NCBI GenBank assembly: GCA_011390205.1
Contig: JAABSX010000016.1
Coordinates: 1-64,000, forward strand
Direction of reading: 5' to 3'
Origin: Microscillaceae bacterium
GTDB taxonomy: Bacteria > Bacteroidota > Bacteroidia > Cytophagales > Microscillaceae
Length of the DNA stretch: 64,000 nucleotides
The position numbers were made by a program, and so were the translations under genes. Below, piece after piece: positions 47,300 through 56,667 of the stretch. Position 1 is the stretch's first letter. Every line of letters begins with the position of its first letter. The notes under the pieces were generated by a model. The model was not told where the DNA came from and did no database searches. It worked only from the letters and a program-made list of their open reading frames with translations.

Positions 47300-47367
47300 A
47301 AAAATTATTCCAGAATATCAATTAAATTCCAAAATTGGAATACGGTTTCAATTTTGGAATAATTTTT
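47300..47367. promoter_or_regulatory. Overlapping inverted repeats built on ATTCCA/TGGAAT
   Basis: The right arm (CAATTTTGGAATAATTTTT, 47349-47367) can pair with ATTCCAAAATTG (47326-47337, 12 bp) or with AAAAATTATTCCA (47300-47312, 13 bp). A 7-2-7 palindrome (ATTCCAA-AA-TTGGAAT, 47326-47341) overlaps. Because the flanking genes diverge, this is not simply a terminator; an operator cluster or alternative leader structure is possible. Confidence 0.55.
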
Positions 47368-47461
47368 GCTGTAAGAGTATTATTAGAAAAATAATTTTAC
47401 ATATAAATCACTCATAATCAATTAATTACAAATTATTTTTTTTCTAACATCCCTACTGCTA

Positions 47462-47469
47462 TATTTTTG
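47462..47469 (+). promoter_or_regulatory. Bacteroidota -7 promoter element before the secreted protein gene
   Basis: TATTTTTG, an exact TAnnTTTG match ending 29 nt before the ATG at 47499. Confidence 0.5.
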
Positions 47470-47498
47470 CAAAGGGTGAATAAAAAACTACTCATACA

Positions 47499-48572
47499 AT
47501 GAAACACTTATTTATCTATCTTTCTATTTTATTCTTTTCACTACAAACCTCCTTATCTGCTCAAACCTGTGATGTGAGCCTAGATGGCGTAAAAAATTAC
47601 AGTAGTCTCGGCTGTGGTACTACGCTTACTGAATTGGGCATAGATGATATCGGGAGCAATGAAGAGCTTACATTTGATGTAAACCTCACTGTCAATGGGG
47701 ATGCTATCTTCAAATTCAAAGCAAATGGTAGCGAAATTATCGTTGCAAATGGAGTAACTGTAACTATTACGGGTAACTTAAGCTTTCAGGGAAGCAGTGC
47801 GCCCAAGAATTTCACTGTCAATGGGACACTCATCGTAAATGGCAACTTAAATGCACAGAACAATATAGAATATGGTGGAAGTGGACAAATCAATGTAGAT
47901 GGAGACTGGACAGGCAATGGCAACAATGGGTCTTTGTGCGTTAGTCCTTGTGCCCTCACCTTTGATTTGGGAGGTGCTTGCACTGATCCTAATAGCCCTA
48001 TTTGTCAATCAGTAGCTACTCAATCTTTGCCCATCACTTTGATTGGTTTTGAGGCTACCTACAATGCAGGTAAATTACTTTTTCACTGGCAGACAATTCT
48101 GGAAGAAAACAATAGTTTTTTTACGATAGAAGCTTCAAAAGATGGTGAAAACTACACTGCGATTACCACAGAAGATGGTGCAGGAAATCACATAGGTTTG
48201 TTGTCTTATCAAAAAGAAGTCCCTTTTGAAGGCTATGGTGTGTATTATTTCCGCCTCAAGCAAACAGATACTGATGGAAAATACAGCTACTCCCCTAGCA
48301 TAGCACTTAGAGTAGATAGTGGTCTTTTAAATTTAAAAGTGTATAGAGATAGGAATAACCCTCAATCCATTTATATAGAATCAGACCAAGACCACACAAA
48401 AGTAGAGGTTCTTATCAATGATGCACTGGGCAGGGTACTTTATCACGGACATATCACTGGCTCTCAGCGTGGTATAGCAGAAAAACAAGAAATCAAACTT
48501 CAGCAAACTAGCACTTCTTTCTATATTGTGAAGCTGGTGCTCGGAAATGAATCTAAGATTGTCAAGATTTAA
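47499..48572 (+). CDS. Secreted protein with type IX sorting-like C-terminus
   Basis: 357 residues. Signal peptide (MKHLFIYLSILFFSL... to LSAQ), then a beta-solenoid-like region of short repeats (TVNGDAIFKFKAN, TVTITGNLSFQG, TLIVNGNLNAQ) with four Cys nearby. Then a Bacteroidota-typical beta-sandwich (LPITLIGFEATYNAGKLLFHWQT, YYFRLKQTDTDGKYSYSP) and an 80-residue C-terminal domain (VEVLINDALGRVLYHG, YIVKLVLGNESKIVKI) that fits type A type IX secretion sorting signals. Presumably delivered to the cell surface or medium by the T9SS, whose own genes are not in the window. Confidence 0.8.
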   Translation: MKHLFIYLSILFFSLQTSLSAQTCDVSLDGVKNYSSLGCGTTLTELGIDDIGSNEELTFDVNLTVNGDAIFKFKANGSEIIVANGVTVTITGNLSFQGSSAPKNFTVNGTLIVNGNLNAQNNIEYGGSGQINVDGDWTGNGNNGSLCVSPCALTFDLGGACTDPNSPICQSVATQSLPITLIGFEATYNAGKLLFHWQTILEENNSFFTIEASKDGENYTAITTEDGAGNHIGLLSYQKEVPFEGYGVYYFRLKQTDTDGKYSYSPSIALRVDSGLLNLKVYRDRNNPQSIYIESDQDHTKVEVLINDALGRVLYHGHITGSQRGIAEKQEIKLQQTSTSFYIVKLVLGNESKIVKI

Positions 48573-48590
48573 ACAGATAGATATTAAATA

Positions 48591-48633
48591 CAAAATCCAC
48601 CTCATGCAAGATAATTTGCACGAGGTGGATTTT
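48591..48633. terminator. Bidirectional terminator between the two secreted protein genes
   Basis: AAAATCCACCTC ... GAGGTGGATTTTT, a 12-bp stem with T-tract on one side and A-tract on the other. It lies between the convergent genes ending at 48572 and 48654. Confidence 0.85.
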
Positions 48634-48653
48634 TATTTTAAAAGGATTTTTGA

Positions 48654-51600
48654 TTAATAAAGCACTGCCTTCTTTCTACCCCTCAGCCCACCTAAGTCTA
48701 GCTCTAAGATATAAACTCCTCTAGATAAATGCCCTACTTTGAGTACATTCTGCCAAACGATGCCGTCTTTCATAGATTCAGAAGTAGCTACAGTTTCTCC
48801 TTGCATGTTGATGAGTCTAACATTTATTTTGTCATTTTTAGGATATGATAATTTGATATTGAGGTAGTCTGTGCTAGGGTTAGGGTATAGCTCTAGAGCA
48901 GGATTGAGTGAGAAATCTTCATTGGCAGTAACACCTACCAGCACTGCATTGGAGGTAGAAGAGCAAGCTCCGACGGTAGCTATGACATAATATGCCCCTG
49001 ACTGAATGGGCGTGTATTTGTCTTGGTTTGCACCAGGGATTTGCACAAAATCCAAATACCATTCATAGCTATCTGCATCACGCACAGATGCTTGAAGCCC
49101 TCCCCCCTCTTGTGTGAGTTGTAGATTATCTGGAGAGCCGGACACGATTACCAATAATTGATTGATAGATACCACACTGCAGCCTCCACCTGAGCCTACA
49201 GTTACTACACAGCTGTATTGACCTGTCTCAGAGGCAAAATAATTCGTAAAAACAGCCCCAGGTATGTCTATGTTATTTTTACGCCATTGGTAGCTTGCCC
49301 CGAAAACACGGGCACTAATGGTCATAGAGGCAGTTTTGCCTCCACAAATAATCTCGCTCCCGCTATCATCTCTAATTACTACAATTTGTAGATTGCAAAA
49401 AGCAACTGCACTCACTATCTGACTATATGCGGATTCACCTCCAGAAGTAGTCGCTTTGATTCTGTAAAAATATGTTGTATTTTCTTGCAGATTCAGGGTG
49501 TCATTGTATCTTTTGGTGCTTATAAACTCCAAGCTTACAAAATCAGCAAGGGGCTGAAAGTTGGCGGTATTTCCTACCGAACGCTCTATCTTAAAAACGA
49601 CATTGGGGTCTGTGGTGTACTCCCATAAGAGGTCAATTTGCTGTGGCGATACTGACACTGCTTGCAAACTAAAAGGAGGCAAAGGCACACTCGCACTGGG
49701 GTCTGTGGGGGTAGTAATGATGGAGCGGTTAGAATACGGAGAGTTTCCTACTATCCCGAAGGCACGTATTCTGTATCTATAACGCACATTGCCAATCACG
49801 TCATTGTCTATGTATGAGCGGCTTCCAATCTCTACCACGGCTATCTCTACGAATTGGTTTTCTGTAAATGGGCTCGCCCTTTCTATTCTGAACCCTTGCC
49901 CATTGGTCTGGCTATACTCCCAAATGAGCAGCACTTGGTCAAAACTTAGGGCTGCGGCATTCAGATTAAAAGGAGCATTGGGTACATTGGCGGGCTGTGC
50001 ACAAGCAATGTCAGTATAAGCTGAAAAACCTATACCACTGACCTCCGCCCTGACTCTGTAGCAATATTCTACATTGACATTGAGCCCAATGTCTTGGTAT
50101 TCTGTAGTGTTGGCGGGTAGGCTGGCTACTTCTGCAAAAGAGCCCGTCAGCCCTACCCTGCGCTCTATGATGTATCGTGTCTCTATACTGCTGTTGTCTT
50201 CCCAAGATAAGTCTATTCTGATGATAGATACGACCGTTGCTGTAAATGCAGAAGGGGCTTCTGTTGCAATGCCTGTATCTACGGTGATGACATTAGATGC
50301 AGAAGAACTGCCTGTGGCATTGATGGCAAATACCCTGTAAAAGTACTGTGTGGAGGCTGTCAGCCCCGTAACTACAAAAACATTTGAGAACACTTGTTCA
50401 TCTCGTATGAGGTTGATAAAGTCGATGTCTGTTGCCACTTGTATTTGGTAACGGCTCAGCCCTGACAATGCTTGCCAGTTTGCCTGAAAGCTTCCTCCTT
50501 GCACATCAGTAGCTGCAGTAGCCACAGGGATTTTAGGGAATGTGAGTTGGCTTCCTAAAATGGGATTGGTAGATACTGCACAAGTATTCTCTGCACTCAA
50601 AGAAATGAAATACTCGGTATTGGAGTCTAACCCTGAGATGATTTGCGTATTGTCTGTGATGGCTACATTATCATAAGCACTCAATACACTCAAAAAATTG
50701 GCATCAAGGGCAACCCTTAATCTATAAGCCGTGGCATTGGGTACAGCAGGCCAAGTAAGTGTAAAAGCCGTATCTGTTATGTCGCTGATACCCAGTGTAC
50801 TAGGAGATAATATCTCTTCACAGACCAAGAAAGAGGCTGCTAAAGCAGAAGTATTGTTATTTTCTGGATTGCTGATGGCTGTGGCTGTAGCCGTTACATA
50901 CTCTCCATTTTCTAGCAAAGCTGCTCCTACACTTAATACCCATGATTTATCTGCTTGGACAAGTGCCCTCCCGATAAATTTCCTTGCTTGTGGATTCGTG
51001 TTGGTAGAAGGGCAAGCAGTGCCTTCATCAGAAAACACTTCTATCACTTCACTCACTGTACAAGTGCTGCAAGTGCCTGAGACTGAGCTAGGATTGGCAT
51101 CTAAGATAATGGGTGCTGCCTTGCTGTCATTGCCCCCTGTAAGTATTATTTCATTGTCTTTGTTGCAATAAATGAGGTTTTCCGAGAGCTCATTATGAAT
51201 CGTGATTAATCCGTTTACTGAGATTCCTGCTACATCATGGTGGGCGATGGTGTTACCTTTTATGAGGTTATTATTCGCTCCTGCACTGATGACAATGCCT
51301 TGTGCATTGGGCACAGAGGTAGTGCCATCTAGCCCTAGCCCGATTTTGTTGTTTAAGACATTTATCTTGGTAGCATTCACTCTGATGGTCAGGGCTGTCT
51401 GGTTGCCTGAGATGACATTACCAAAGATGGTGGCTTCAGTGGCACTGCTGATGGCGATCCCCACTGCATTGCTGCTGGCTGCTGTGCCTGTGTCATTCGT
51501 GCCGATGAGGTTTCCTGTGATGCTGGTGCCTGAGCCTCCTATGAGGCTGATGCCCGTATTACAAGCACTCACAATACAATCTTCTATTGCGACCAAGTCT

Positions 51601-53183
51601 CCTTCTATCTCTATGGCACTGCCACCGTTTCCAAAGTTTACCAGTTTTAAGCCTTTTACCTGCACAGCATCCGCTATGATGTCAAAGCCGATGCCACTGC
51701 CTACATCTAGTCCGATACCATCAATGGTAACAAGCCCTCCTGCGGTGCTTCCATCTATGAGCATAGTACGAGCAATGTCTGGAAGTTCGGTCTGTAATGG
51801 AATCGTGCCTCCGCTGGGCAAGTCAAAATCAATCACAGGGTCAATGCTGCTTGTGCTTGCGTTGGCGTTTTCTATGGCCCATCGAAGTGAGCCGCCCGTA
51901 TTGTTGTTCAGATTGACTACGGTATAGGGTTTAGCAAAGCCCACTCGAACATTGACCCTAGTCCCCCTGATGTATAAAAGCACAAAGTTTGAGAAGTCCA
52001 TTCCTATCATTGTAACCCCCTGAACATTACTGTTATTAAACTGTGTGCTTTCACCAATATTAAAAGAAGTGGCCTGCACATCTAATATCCTTGTGCTGCC
52101 TGAGTTGGTTTGCCCAACTACTATGTTGGCATCTGCATAGCTAATCCCGATTTGGGTATCATTTAGTTTAGTGGCAGAGAATGTTACAGCATTGATATTG
52201 GCGATGGTCTGTGGGGTAGTAAAGCTGATACTTGTGCCTGAAATATCACCCAAGCGGCCTCTGATGGCATTTGAAAATTGGGTATCTCCATAAAAAACAG
52301 CCAAGCGAGTGGTATCAAGCAACGTAAGTTTGATGTCGGTCAGAAAACCACCTGAGTAAAACACATTGGCACTGCCTGCGAAACTCAAATTAAGCCCTGA
52401 AATGTCCAGAAATTGTATTTTGCCATTGATGACATCTTTGTATGCCACTGCTATCCTAGAGGAAGACAAAGCTATGGCATCAAAATTTTCCACCTCCCAG
52501 TCATTGCCAGCAGTTATATCAAAGGATGTTCCCACACTGTAAGGCTCAGAATTTAGATTGATGACCCTGCCCAGAATATCACTATTTCCTGGTAAATCAA
52601 TAGAGCTATAGAGTGCGACAACATTGTTGGCATCAAGTGGAACAAAACGCAACTGATAAATATTCTCTTGGTCATCAAAACCCTCTGTAAACATAGTGGC
52701 ACTGCTCAGTGATATGGCAGTACCTGTTACGGTTCCTTTTCTGATAAAGCCCTCTTCGGGTGGGCCAGCATACCCTATCACAAACTCTGTATCGCTGAGG
52801 CGAGCCAAAGCAAGGTCATTGTAAGAGTTAGAGATGGTTAATTCTGCTCCGTAAGTAATTGTTCCTGTGTTGGTGATTTCTCCGGCCCTCAGTATAACGC
52901 TTGGGCCCGTGTTTGCGTCAATGGCAAGTACAAATTTAGTACCCGTAAGTGGCACTGCGGTTACTTGGCTAGCACTAAAGTTAATAGTGGTTTCAGTACC
53001 CAAGAGAGGCGTTTCGGCATGGGTGTTATCTTCTCTAAGTAAAACTTTGCGTAACAGTTCGGGGTTTTCTGCGAGCTCATAGGCATTGTAGGGGATGCTG
53101 TCTGTGTCTATGGCAAATGAAGATGTGACAAAACCTACCGAGCAAATGAAGCAAAATGATAGAAAAAGTAGTGTTTTTTTCAT
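48654..53183 (-). CDS. Large modular secreted protein with beta-helix, FN3 and Ig-like domains and T9SS sorting region
   Basis: 1509 residues from the ATG at 53183, with a signal peptide (MKKTLLFLSFCFI...). In order: a repeat-rich N-terminal region (about 60-420), a right-handed beta-helix (about 440-700; GTSITGNLIGTNDTGT, NLIKGNTIAHHDVAG), five fibronectin type III-like domains (about 840-1270; each with WEY/W-S-W strands and pairs such as YRIRA), an Ig-like domain with two Cys (CGGKTASM ... YSCVVTV), and a C-terminal type A sorting domain (LELYPNPSTDYLNI, GVYILELDLGG). Likely an extracellular adhesin or carbohydrate-interacting surface protein; no catalytic motif was found. Confidence 0.88.
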   Translation of the reverse strand: MKKTLLFLSFCFICSVGFVTSSFAIDTDSIPYNAYELAENPELLRKVLLREDNTHAETPLLGTETTINFSASQVTAVPLTGTKFVLAIDANTGPSVILRAGEITNTGTITYGAELTISNSYNDLALARLSDTEFVIGYAGPPEEGFIRKGTVTGTAISLSSATMFTEGFDDQENIYQLRFVPLDANNVVALYSSIDLPGNSDILGRVINLNSEPYSVGTSFDITAGNDWEVENFDAIALSSSRIAVAYKDVINGKIQFLDISGLNLSFAGSANVFYSGGFLTDIKLTLLDTTRLAVFYGDTQFSNAIRGRLGDISGTSISFTTPQTIANINAVTFSATKLNDTQIGISYADANIVVGQTNSGSTRILDVQATSFNIGESTQFNNSNVQGVTMIGMDFSNFVLLYIRGTRVNVRVGFAKPYTVVNLNNNTGGSLRWAIENANASTSSIDPVIDFDLPSGGTIPLQTELPDIARTMLIDGSTAGGLVTIDGIGLDVGSGIGFDIIADAVQVKGLKLVNFGNGGSAIEIEGDLVAIEDCIVSACNTGISLIGGSGTSITGNLIGTNDTGTAASSNAVGIAISSATEATIFGNVISGNQTALTIRVNATKINVLNNKIGLGLDGTTSVPNAQGIVISAGANNNLIKGNTIAHHDVAGISVNGLITIHNELSENLIYCNKDNEIILTGGNDSKAAPIILDANPSSVSGTCSTCTVSEVIEVFSDEGTACPSTNTNPQARKFIGRALVQADKSWVLSVGAALLENGEYVTATATAISNPENNNTSALAASFLVCEEILSPSTLGISDITDTAFTLTWPAVPNATAYRLRVALDANFLSVLSAYDNVAITDNTQIISGLDSNTEYFISLSAENTCAVSTNPILGSQLTFPKIPVATAATDVQGGSFQANWQALSGLSRYQIQVATDIDFINLIRDEQVFSNVFVVTGLTASTQYFYRVFAINATGSSSASNVITVDTGIATEAPSAFTATVVSIIRIDLSWEDNSSIETRYIIERRVGLTGSFAEVASLPANTTEYQDIGLNVNVEYCYRVRAEVSGIGFSAYTDIACAQPANVPNAPFNLNAAALSFDQVLLIWEYSQTNGQGFRIERASPFTENQFVEIAVVEIGSRSYIDNDVIGNVRYRYRIRAFGIVGNSPYSNRSIITTPTDPSASVPLPPFSLQAVSVSPQQIDLLWEYTTDPNVVFKIERSVGNTANFQPLADFVSLEFISTKRYNDTLNLQENTTYFYRIKATTSGGESAYSQIVSAVAFCNLQIVVIRDDSGSEIICGGKTASMTISARVFGASYQWRKNNIDIPGAVFTNYFASETGQYSCVVTVGSGGGCSVVSINQLLVIVSGSPDNLQLTQEGGGLQASVRDADSYEWYLDFVQIPGANQDKYTPIQSGAYYVIATVGACSSTSNAVLVGVTANEDFSLNPALELYPNPSTDYLNIKLSYPKNDKINVRLINMQGETVATSESMKDGIVWQNVLKVGHLSRGVYILELDLGGLRGRKKAVLY

Positions 53184-53343
53184 AACAAGCAAGTGATAGT
53201 TACAAGTATATTTTTCTTAAAACCTAAAATTAGCATTGGCGAAGCTGTTTGTATTCTTTGATGAATACAGACTCAGCCATACGAATCTACACAAATTTTA
53301 TTTAATTCAAAAAGGTTTTAAAGTAAGATTTATCTAAGGGACT

Positions 53344-54795
53344 TTAGTGGTCAAAATCCTGCTCTGTAGTTGCCTGCTTCGTGCTGAGATAAAACGCAAT
53401 GGCTGAGCCTAGATACTCTGCTGCTTTCTCCAAAAAATCAAGTTCATAAGGTTCAAAATTTTCTAGACTTGCGAGCTCAAGCACTCCATTTGATTTGTCA
53501 TTTCGTTTGAGTGGAACCAGTATGAGTTGAGCCACGGCTGTCTGCCCTAGTCCTGAAGTAATTTTGAAATAATCACTGGGGAGTTTGTCTATAATTTTGC
53601 TTTTTCCCTCTTGAAAGACTTGCCCTGCCAGGCCTTCTCCAGCAGCAAAACATTTTTGGGTAAGCTGTCTGGCATCTAAACCAAAGGCAGCGAGCAGCTC
53701 CAGTTCTTCCTGTATCGCACTGGTATTTTTTTTATTGAGATAGATAGCTCCTTTGTAAGCTTCTAAATAACGAGCCAAAAAAGACAAGCCATTTTGGAGC
53801 AATTCTCTTGGTTCTTCTTGGTATGTACGGATGATTTCAGAGAGTGTATTTAGTCCTTGATTTACCCAGTTTCTTTGCTCGTGTTGGGTTTTCAGTTTTT
53901 GAAGTCTTTCTTTCATATCTTGTAATGCCCCAGCTAGGTTTTGCTGGTTAAATTCCAATCTTTTGACCTCTTCCCAGCCTTGCCACTCCACCTGATAATT
54001 CCCCTTTGTGAGCTGCTGCACAAAGCGGGCAGCCTCTTTGAGGTTTCTGACCGTTTCTGTAATCATGGCTTTGTCAGTGATTTCTTCTTCAGACATTAAG
54101 TTTCCGTCATCAAAGAGATATTCTTGGTTATTGTTCTGTAAGTTCATAAGGAGTTTTCTTCTTGCTTTTTGCTCTCGGTGTAGCCAGATAAGCACCAAAA
54201 GTAAAGTAGGTACGCCGATTCCGACAAGAAATATCTGCACCAAAATATTGCCATTGAGGGCTTGCTGATAGGCTGTCTGGGCTTGCTCTAGTTTTTTGTT
54301 TTCTTTTTTATTGACTATTTGTACAAATTCATTGTAAAAATTCCAGAGTTTATCCCCTCTGTCTTCTTCAAAGAAGGTTTTAAATTTATCCATTTCTCCT
54401 GCTTCGGCAAGCTGCATCATATATTCTTGAAAGTCATAATACTTCAGAATCGCATCTTTGACGGCATAGAACTGTGTGAGTTGGTAACCTTCAGATTTGA
54501 GCAATCTTTCTAGAGTATCAAGGTTTTGTTGGGTGATTTTTCGTACTATGTGCATTTGCTGATAATGCTCAGACTGCACAAGTGCATAGCCTCTCAGGGT
54601 CAGGTCAGAAGATTTTACCCCTCTAAAATGTAAATCGGCAGTCGTTTCCTTAATAAGTTCAGATTTTTGCTTGATTTCCGTATTTTTGAGCATCACTTGT
54701 CTGTTATACAGTGAGAAAGTCAGGCTTGCCAGCATTAAGAAAATACTGACAGAAATTAGACTGGGTATCAAGCGTTTTGCTGTGTTATTTTTCAT
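53344..54795 (-). CDS. CHASE3-like/GAF membrane sensor without an output domain
   Basis: 483 residues from the ATG at 54795. Two transmembrane helices (LIPSLISVSIFLMLASLTF and ILVQIFLVGIGVPTLLLVL) bracket a helical, CHASE3-like extracytoplasmic region rich in Gln, Lys and Glu. Then HAMP-like and coiled-coil helices (LKEAARFVQQLTKGNYQVEW, MKERLQKLKTQHEQ) and a C-terminal GAF domain (AAFGLDARQLTQKCFAAGEGLAGQVFQ, LILVPLKRNDKSNGVLELAS). Neither a histidine kinase nor a GGDEF/phosphatase domain follows, so it would signal through a separate partner. Sensory role inferred from domains. Confidence 0.82.
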   Translation of the reverse strand: MKNNTAKRLIPSLISVSIFLMLASLTFSLYNRQVMLKNTEIKQKSELIKETTADLHFRGVKSSDLTLRGYALVQSEHYQQMHIVRKITQQNLDTLERLLKSEGYQLTQFYAVKDAILKYYDFQEYMMQLAEAGEMDKFKTFFEEDRGDKLWNFYNEFVQIVNKKENKKLEQAQTAYQQALNGNILVQIFLVGIGVPTLLLVLIWLHREQKARRKLLMNLQNNNQEYLFDDGNLMSEEEITDKAMITETVRNLKEAARFVQQLTKGNYQVEWQGWEEVKRLEFNQQNLAGALQDMKERLQKLKTQHEQRNWVNQGLNTLSEIIRTYQEEPRELLQNGLSFLARYLEAYKGAIYLNKKNTSAIQEELELLAAFGLDARQLTQKCFAAGEGLAGQVFQEGKSKIIDKLPSDYFKITSGLGQTAVAQLILVPLKRNDKSNGVLELASLENFEPYELDFLEKAAEYLGSAIAFYLSTKQATTEQDFDH

Positions 54796-54829
54796 AAATA
54801 TCTTTTTATACAAAGCTGTTTAGTATTCT

Positions 54830-56521
54830 TCAAAGCCCAAAACCCTCTCTAAATGCCCCCTGAATAGATACAGGAAGTTTACCTGTGCTTGGTAGCCTGC
54901 CTTGTAGGTGTTTGAGTACTGCTTTTTCTAAGTAATGATTGTATTGATAAAGAACCGCTATGGTGTTTATCTGCTCTGTGTTGTTTATGAGCGGCAAAGC
55001 ATAAGGATTTCCAAATAAATATAAAACACTGTTTTTATTTTCTGCCACTTTATCTATTATATTAAGTACATTCTTTGAAATCCCAAAGCCATGAGTTGGC
55101 TTCATTATCTTTGGGTAGAGTGCAATAATAATGCTTTTCTTGGTGTTTAGTTTTACTTCCAAATGTTCAAAACTTGCTGAATCATCTTCAGATACTATTT
55201 TGAAAGCATCCAATGCATATTTTTCTTTTAATTCGCTTGCCAAGATACTTTCTGAGGGAGGGTCTATCTGCAAGAGGGCATAGTTTTTTATGGCATCCTC
55301 ACAGGGCAAGGGCAAAAGTGTGGCATCATGTTTTAGCAGTGTAAAAGCAGCTTCAGCGGCTTTTGTTTGCAGTTTTTCTAAGTCTTCATTAAATAAATCC
55401 TCGTAGATGTTTTCTGTTTTGATGGCTACTGGCTGAATGTACAATCTTAATTTTGCTTTGGCTTGGAGGATTTTTTTGGTTTTTTGATGGATTTCTTCCT
55501 CAGTGATTTCTTGGGTATGTAGCTTATGGTTGAGGTATTCAAATGCACTTTCTACATTTTCACTATACAACAGCACATCATTCCCTGCTTTTAAAGCTTT
55601 CAATTCTAGCTCACCTACTTCGCCAAAGGCATTGGCGACACTTTTCATATTAAGGGCATCTGTAAAGACAATCCCCTCAAAGCCCCATTCTTTTTGAAGA
55701 AAATCTCTCAAAATGGTAGGAGAAAGAGAAGCTGCCAGTTCTTCTTCTGCGTTTTCTATCCATTTTGGCAGAGAAATATGCCCCGACATCATCGTGTCTA
55801 AACCTGCTTTGATGGCTTCTCTAAATGTATAAAGTTCTATCTCTTGCATTTCTGCTCGGGTCTTGTCTATGCTTGGCAAAGCAAGGTGAGAATCTATGTG
55901 GGTATCTCCATGCCCAGGGAAGTGCTTGCCACAAGTAAGCAATTGGGCAGATTGCATGCCTTTCATATATGCAATGGCTTTTTGGCTGACCTGCTCGGGG
56001 TCTTCTCCGAAAGCACGGTGGCCTATCACAGGGTTGGCGGCATTGGTATTGACATCTAAAACAGGGGCAAAATTAATGTGTATGCCCACACGCCGACAAT
56101 GTTCGCCTATTTTTTTGCCTACTTCATAAATAATTTGATTGTCTTGTATCGCTCCTAAAGTCATTGCGTAGGGTAGCTGGGGCATTTCCTCGATACGCAT
56201 TGCCAAGCCCCACTCAGCATCTATGCTAATCAGCAAGGGGATTTTAGAAAGGCTTTGATAATGATTGACCAGCTCTACAAGCCTCAAGACACTCTCAGGA
56301 TTATAGATAATATCGCCTTTTTTCTCATAATTGGCGGCAGCGCTGATTTCGCTATGAAAAAAAGTCAATCCTCCTATTTGCTGATGCTGTATTAATTGGC
56401 TTATCTTCTCAATGTGTTCCTCTGAGGCATTGATAAAAGTGGCCGCAAAGAATAACTGCCCAAGTTTTTGCTTGGGGCTTAGTTCTTTTAATGTATTTTC
56501 TATCCAGTTTTCAGTATTCAT
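54830..56521 (-). CDS. Glycoside hydrolase family 3 (NagZ-like beta-N-acetylhexosaminidase)
   Basis: 563 residues, no signal peptide. The (beta/alpha)8 domain carries KHFPGHGDTHIDSH, with the Asp-x-His loop that acts as acid/base in NagZ enzymes, and IVFTDALNMKSV with the catalytic nucleophile Asp. The remaining 200 residues form a second alpha/beta domain as in Bacillus NagZ (YbbD). It removes GlcNAc from anhydro- or non-reducing ends of muropeptides in peptidoglycan recycling. The adjacent AmpG-like gene supports that reading. Its start is 4 bp from the end of a C/G-rich element. Confidence 0.9.
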   Translation of the reverse strand: MNTENWIENTLKELSPKQKLGQLFFAATFINASEEHIEKISQLIQHQQIGGLTFFHSEISAAANYEKKGDIIYNPESVLRLVELVNHYQSLSKIPLLISIDAEWGLAMRIEEMPQLPYAMTLGAIQDNQIIYEVGKKIGEHCRRVGIHINFAPVLDVNTNAANPVIGHRAFGEDPEQVSQKAIAYMKGMQSAQLLTCGKHFPGHGDTHIDSHLALPSIDKTRAEMQEIELYTFREAIKAGLDTMMSGHISLPKWIENAEEELAASLSPTILRDFLQKEWGFEGIVFTDALNMKSVANAFGEVGELELKALKAGNDVLLYSENVESAFEYLNHKLHTQEITEEEIHQKTKKILQAKAKLRLYIQPVAIKTENIYEDLFNEDLEKLQTKAAEAAFTLLKHDATLLPLPCEDAIKNYALLQIDPPSESILASELKEKYALDAFKIVSEDDSASFEHLEVKLNTKKSIIIALYPKIMKPTHGFGISKNVLNIIDKVAENKNSVLYLFGNPYALPLINNTEQINTIAVLYQYNHYLEKAVLKHLQGRLPSTGKLPVSIQGAFREGFGL

Positions 56522-56524
56522 ATT

Positions 56525-56660
56525 TTCAGCCCCCCAACCCCCAAAGGGAGCGTTTTTTTAGTTTGTAAATTTATTTTCAGTCTTAGTATCCTGTTTTCAG
56601 CCCCCAAAGGTAGAGTTCATTATTCGCCTTGTTCCCCCTTCGGGGTTTAGGGGGCTTCTA
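56525..56660 (-). repeat. C/G-rich inverted-repeat element between AmpG-like and GH3 genes
   Basis: On the minus strand, left end AGAAGCCCCCTAAACCCCG... with AAGGGGGAA, an internal stretch that includes a second short CTTTGGGGGCTGAAAA copy, and right end CCCTTTGGGGGTTGGGGGGCT followed by GAAAAT and the GH3 ATG. It fills almost the whole spacer. Confidence 0.75.
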
Positions 56661-56667
56661 GTGGCTT

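Larger units (their letters stand above)
47101..47498. other. 398-bp divergent spacer with iterated TTCCA boxes
   Basis: Very A+T-rich region between the 890-residue protein gene (-) and a secreted protein gene (+). It contains repeated TTCCA/TGGAA words and the inverted repeats at 47300-47367, plus a promoter-like element at 47462. No small gene is supported. Confidence 0.55.

Noticed and set aside
47101-47498. Possible small RNA or tRNA-like gene in the divergent spacer.
   Set aside because: No cloverleaf, CCA end or G/C-rich conserved core was found; only the TTCCA-based inverted repeats stand out.
50731-51927. Long open frames on the plus strand opposite the large secreted protein gene (146 and 241 codons).
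   Set aside because: They are antisense to a convincing 1509-residue gene, hydrophobic and low in complexity, and look like a by-product of its Ser/Thr/Gly-rich codons.
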